Assembly: GCA_018350325.1 (NCBI GenBank)
Contig: JAEVLN010000011.1
Coordinates: forward strand, 2,476,449-2,540,448
Direction: 5' to 3'
DNA from: Globodera rostochiensis
Taxonomy: Eukaryota > Nematoda > Chromadorea > Rhabditida > Heteroderidae
DNA: 64,000 nt
Part shown: piece after piece, positions 62,336 through 64,000 of the stretch
Layout of the letters: each line of letters begins with the position of its first letter
How positions within the stretch are numbered: the stretch's first letter is position 1
Made by a program: the position numbers and the translations under genes
The notes under the pieces: model-generated
Told to the model about the DNA's origin: nothing
Database searches by the model: none
What the model saw: only the letters and a program-made list of their open reading frames with translations

Positions 62336-64000
62336 ATGATCAGTGGCGGGTGGCGGATGCCGAAGAAGTGATCGGCTGGCAGATCACACTGAATCAGCCA
62401 CAGACACTGAACTGGACAGCTGCTTTGGACTCTCTTGATCATCCCCAAATCATGTGCAAATACACAACCAACCCACCTAGATCAGCCAAAACCTTACGAT
62501 GGATTCTTTTTTTTTGTTCATTCTTCTTCAATATTTCTTCCTATTTTTTCTGTCAGCATTTTTTGATCGGAGGGGGAAGCAAAAGACAAACTTTTGCCCC
62601 TTCTTGAGACTTTCAGAACCAATCAGTCGGATTATTTACCCCTCTCGGATGGAATGACACAATCATTTTGTGTGTTCAATGTTCGATGGCTTTTGAATCG
62701 GCGGGGGGGGGGCTTTTTCTCTTTCCGCCATCGATCGGTGATCGAACGGACGGAGGCTTCTCAACAATTATATTGTATTGTTTATTAAAATAGCTCAATT
62801 ATATTTCTTCTTTTTATATTATTAACTCTTTTCATTCGAATTTCAACCATTTTCAAGTGGCCATACAAATGTTGAAATGTTTGGGAAAACGATGGGCAGA
62901 TGGACAGAAAATAAATACGGGGGGGGGGGGGCGCTTATCGGTCCAATAAATTGCGCTTCCATTTATTGCTTAATCCATTCTTTTGCTTTCTTTTTATTTG
63001 TATCAAAAAATTCGATCTTTTCTAAATTACTCGTGCCAATGTTCGCGATCGGCAAAAATTGCCCAAATTGGAAAGCCGGTGATCGACCACACTCAAAACA
63101 CTGAACGGACTTTGGCTCCCAGCTACGCAAAAAAGTGAATCAATTCGTTATGCCCCCCCCGTCCCTCCCCCCCCCCTCACCCCCACCCCCCAAAATCCAC
63201 TCAAAATTTTCCCAAAAACTTTCACTCTCCCGCGCTTATTTTGTCCCCCCCCCACTCTCAACTAATCCCTCCTCCCCTCTTTAGAGGCTATTATTCCTTC
63301 CCTTTGGGCGCTTTTTCTTAAGGCAAAAATAAAGTCAAACGCCGAACTCCTCTCCTTTTCGGAACCTTTAAACAAAACAATCGGGCAAAATCGCCGACTT
63401 GATTCTGAATTTGTGTCGGGCGGGCGACAATGCCTTTCTCTTCAAAAAGTGCCAATGCCACCCCTCCCTCCTCCTTTTTCAATCGCTTCAAGGCTCTTTT
63501 CCAATAGTGCCAATGCCAACCCCCCCTCCCCCCTTCAATCACACATTGGTATGTCATCAAATTTGATTAGTTCGCATTTAGCCAACTATTGCCACACTTT
63601 GCCAATGCAAAGTCTAATGACACTTTGCCTTCACGACCACAAAATGCTATCACCACCAATGGTGACAATGGAAAGCGGGGAAAAGCCTCCAAAACGAACA
63701 TTGTGCCGATCGTTGTTAATGGGGCGTCCCCCCCCCACCCCCGCCTCCCCCAACCCCGGCACTTTTATGCACATAATAACTCCGTTTCAAAACATAATTT
63801 CATTCGACCGAACATCTTTTGTTCTTTAGCAGAAGTGGTCTTCTTCAGCGACAATGCCACGGCACATCCTCCAAAATGTCTTAGCCCATTCAGCAGAATT
63901 GCCCCCTTTTTTTGTGTCTTTATTCTATTCAAGTTCAAAAGTGCCACTCTTCCCATCCTTTCCTTTCCCTTCTCCCTCTTCTGTCCACTCACTTGCCCCC
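62336..64000. other. C/G-run-rich region without a recognised gene
   Basis: G run at 62921-62931, many C runs (63152-63190, 63245-63253, 63728-63737). A duplicated AGTGCCAATGCCA-C-rich block occurs at about 63449-63490 and 63507-63545. Open frames here are composition-driven. It could be promoter or intron of a gene beyond the right edge. Confidence 0.5.

Overview
The window looks like nuclear DNA of a nematode, probably a tylenchid plant parasite. This is inferred from many short introns with TTTCAG-type acceptors, the gene set, nematode-style UBC-17/BIRC6, SIR-2.4/SIRT6 and aldolase relatives, TTAGGC-containing satellites, AT-rich introns and abundant G/C homopolymers. No species is assigned. 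Almost every recognisable gene lies on the minus strand; the single intact plus-strand gene is an aldolase sitting inside a recent duplication.

Layout. 0.2-1.9 kb: extracellular exons of a receptor-type guanylate cyclase (continues off the left edge). 3.3-13.4 kb, probably to about 19.8 kb: a BIRC6/UBC-17-like giant E2 ubiquitin ligase. Two of its last introns are filled by tandem arrays (5.0 kb and 1.3 kb) built from the gene's own exon/intron junctions. 20.5-22.5 kb: SLC35B4-like nucleotide-sugar transporter. 23.4-27.7 kb: folliculin-interacting protein (FNIP). 28.9-32.3 kb: membrane-anchored cholinesterase-like protein with Gly at the nucleophile position. 33.4-35.8 kb: PIG-S (GPI transamidase subunit). 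37.3-38.7 kb: class I fructose-bisphosphate aldolase (+). 39.9-41.5 kb: tetraspanin. 42.0-45.7 kb: CDC48/p97. 46-54 kb: a transposon-rich, gene-poor block with fold-back elements, a 481-bp inverted-repeat element with a 9-bp target duplication, GC-hairpin elements, tRNA-like fragments and an FtsH-protease relic. 54.3-55.6 kb: TMEM41A. 57.3-58.7 kb: SIRT6-type sirtuin. 59.3-60.5 kb: calmodulin-like EF-hand protein. 60.7-61.2 kb: a small two-exon unknown. 62.0-62.3 kb: possible terminal exons of an unidentified gene. The right end is C-rich and apparently non-coding.

Two stories stand out. First, two neighbouring BIRC6 introns have each been inflated by tandem duplication of a splice junction: one by the 5' splice site together with 27 nt of exon, the other by the 3' splice site together with the first 6 nt of exon. 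The 5-kb intron therefore carries dozens of decoy CAG|GT sites. Second, the aldolase begins with the same eight residues as CDC48 (MASVPTQK), and its promoter and 5' UTR are homologous to the CDC48 promoter 8 kb away in inverted orientation. The aldolase block is bracketed by a nearly identical 1,091-bp direct duplication that carries the tetraspanin 3' end and PIG-S exon 1, so both neighbours stay intact. This suggests a gene insertion with promoter and N-terminus capture.

Most genes serve secretory and membrane functions (PIG-S, SLC35B4, TMEM41A, tetraspanin, CDC48) or ubiquitin and nutrient signalling (BIRC6, FNIP, SIRT6). There is no sign of an operon-like functional cluster. Intron boundaries were read by eye from GT/AG signals, frame continuity and remembered family sequences; exon chains checked by codon count are stated as such.
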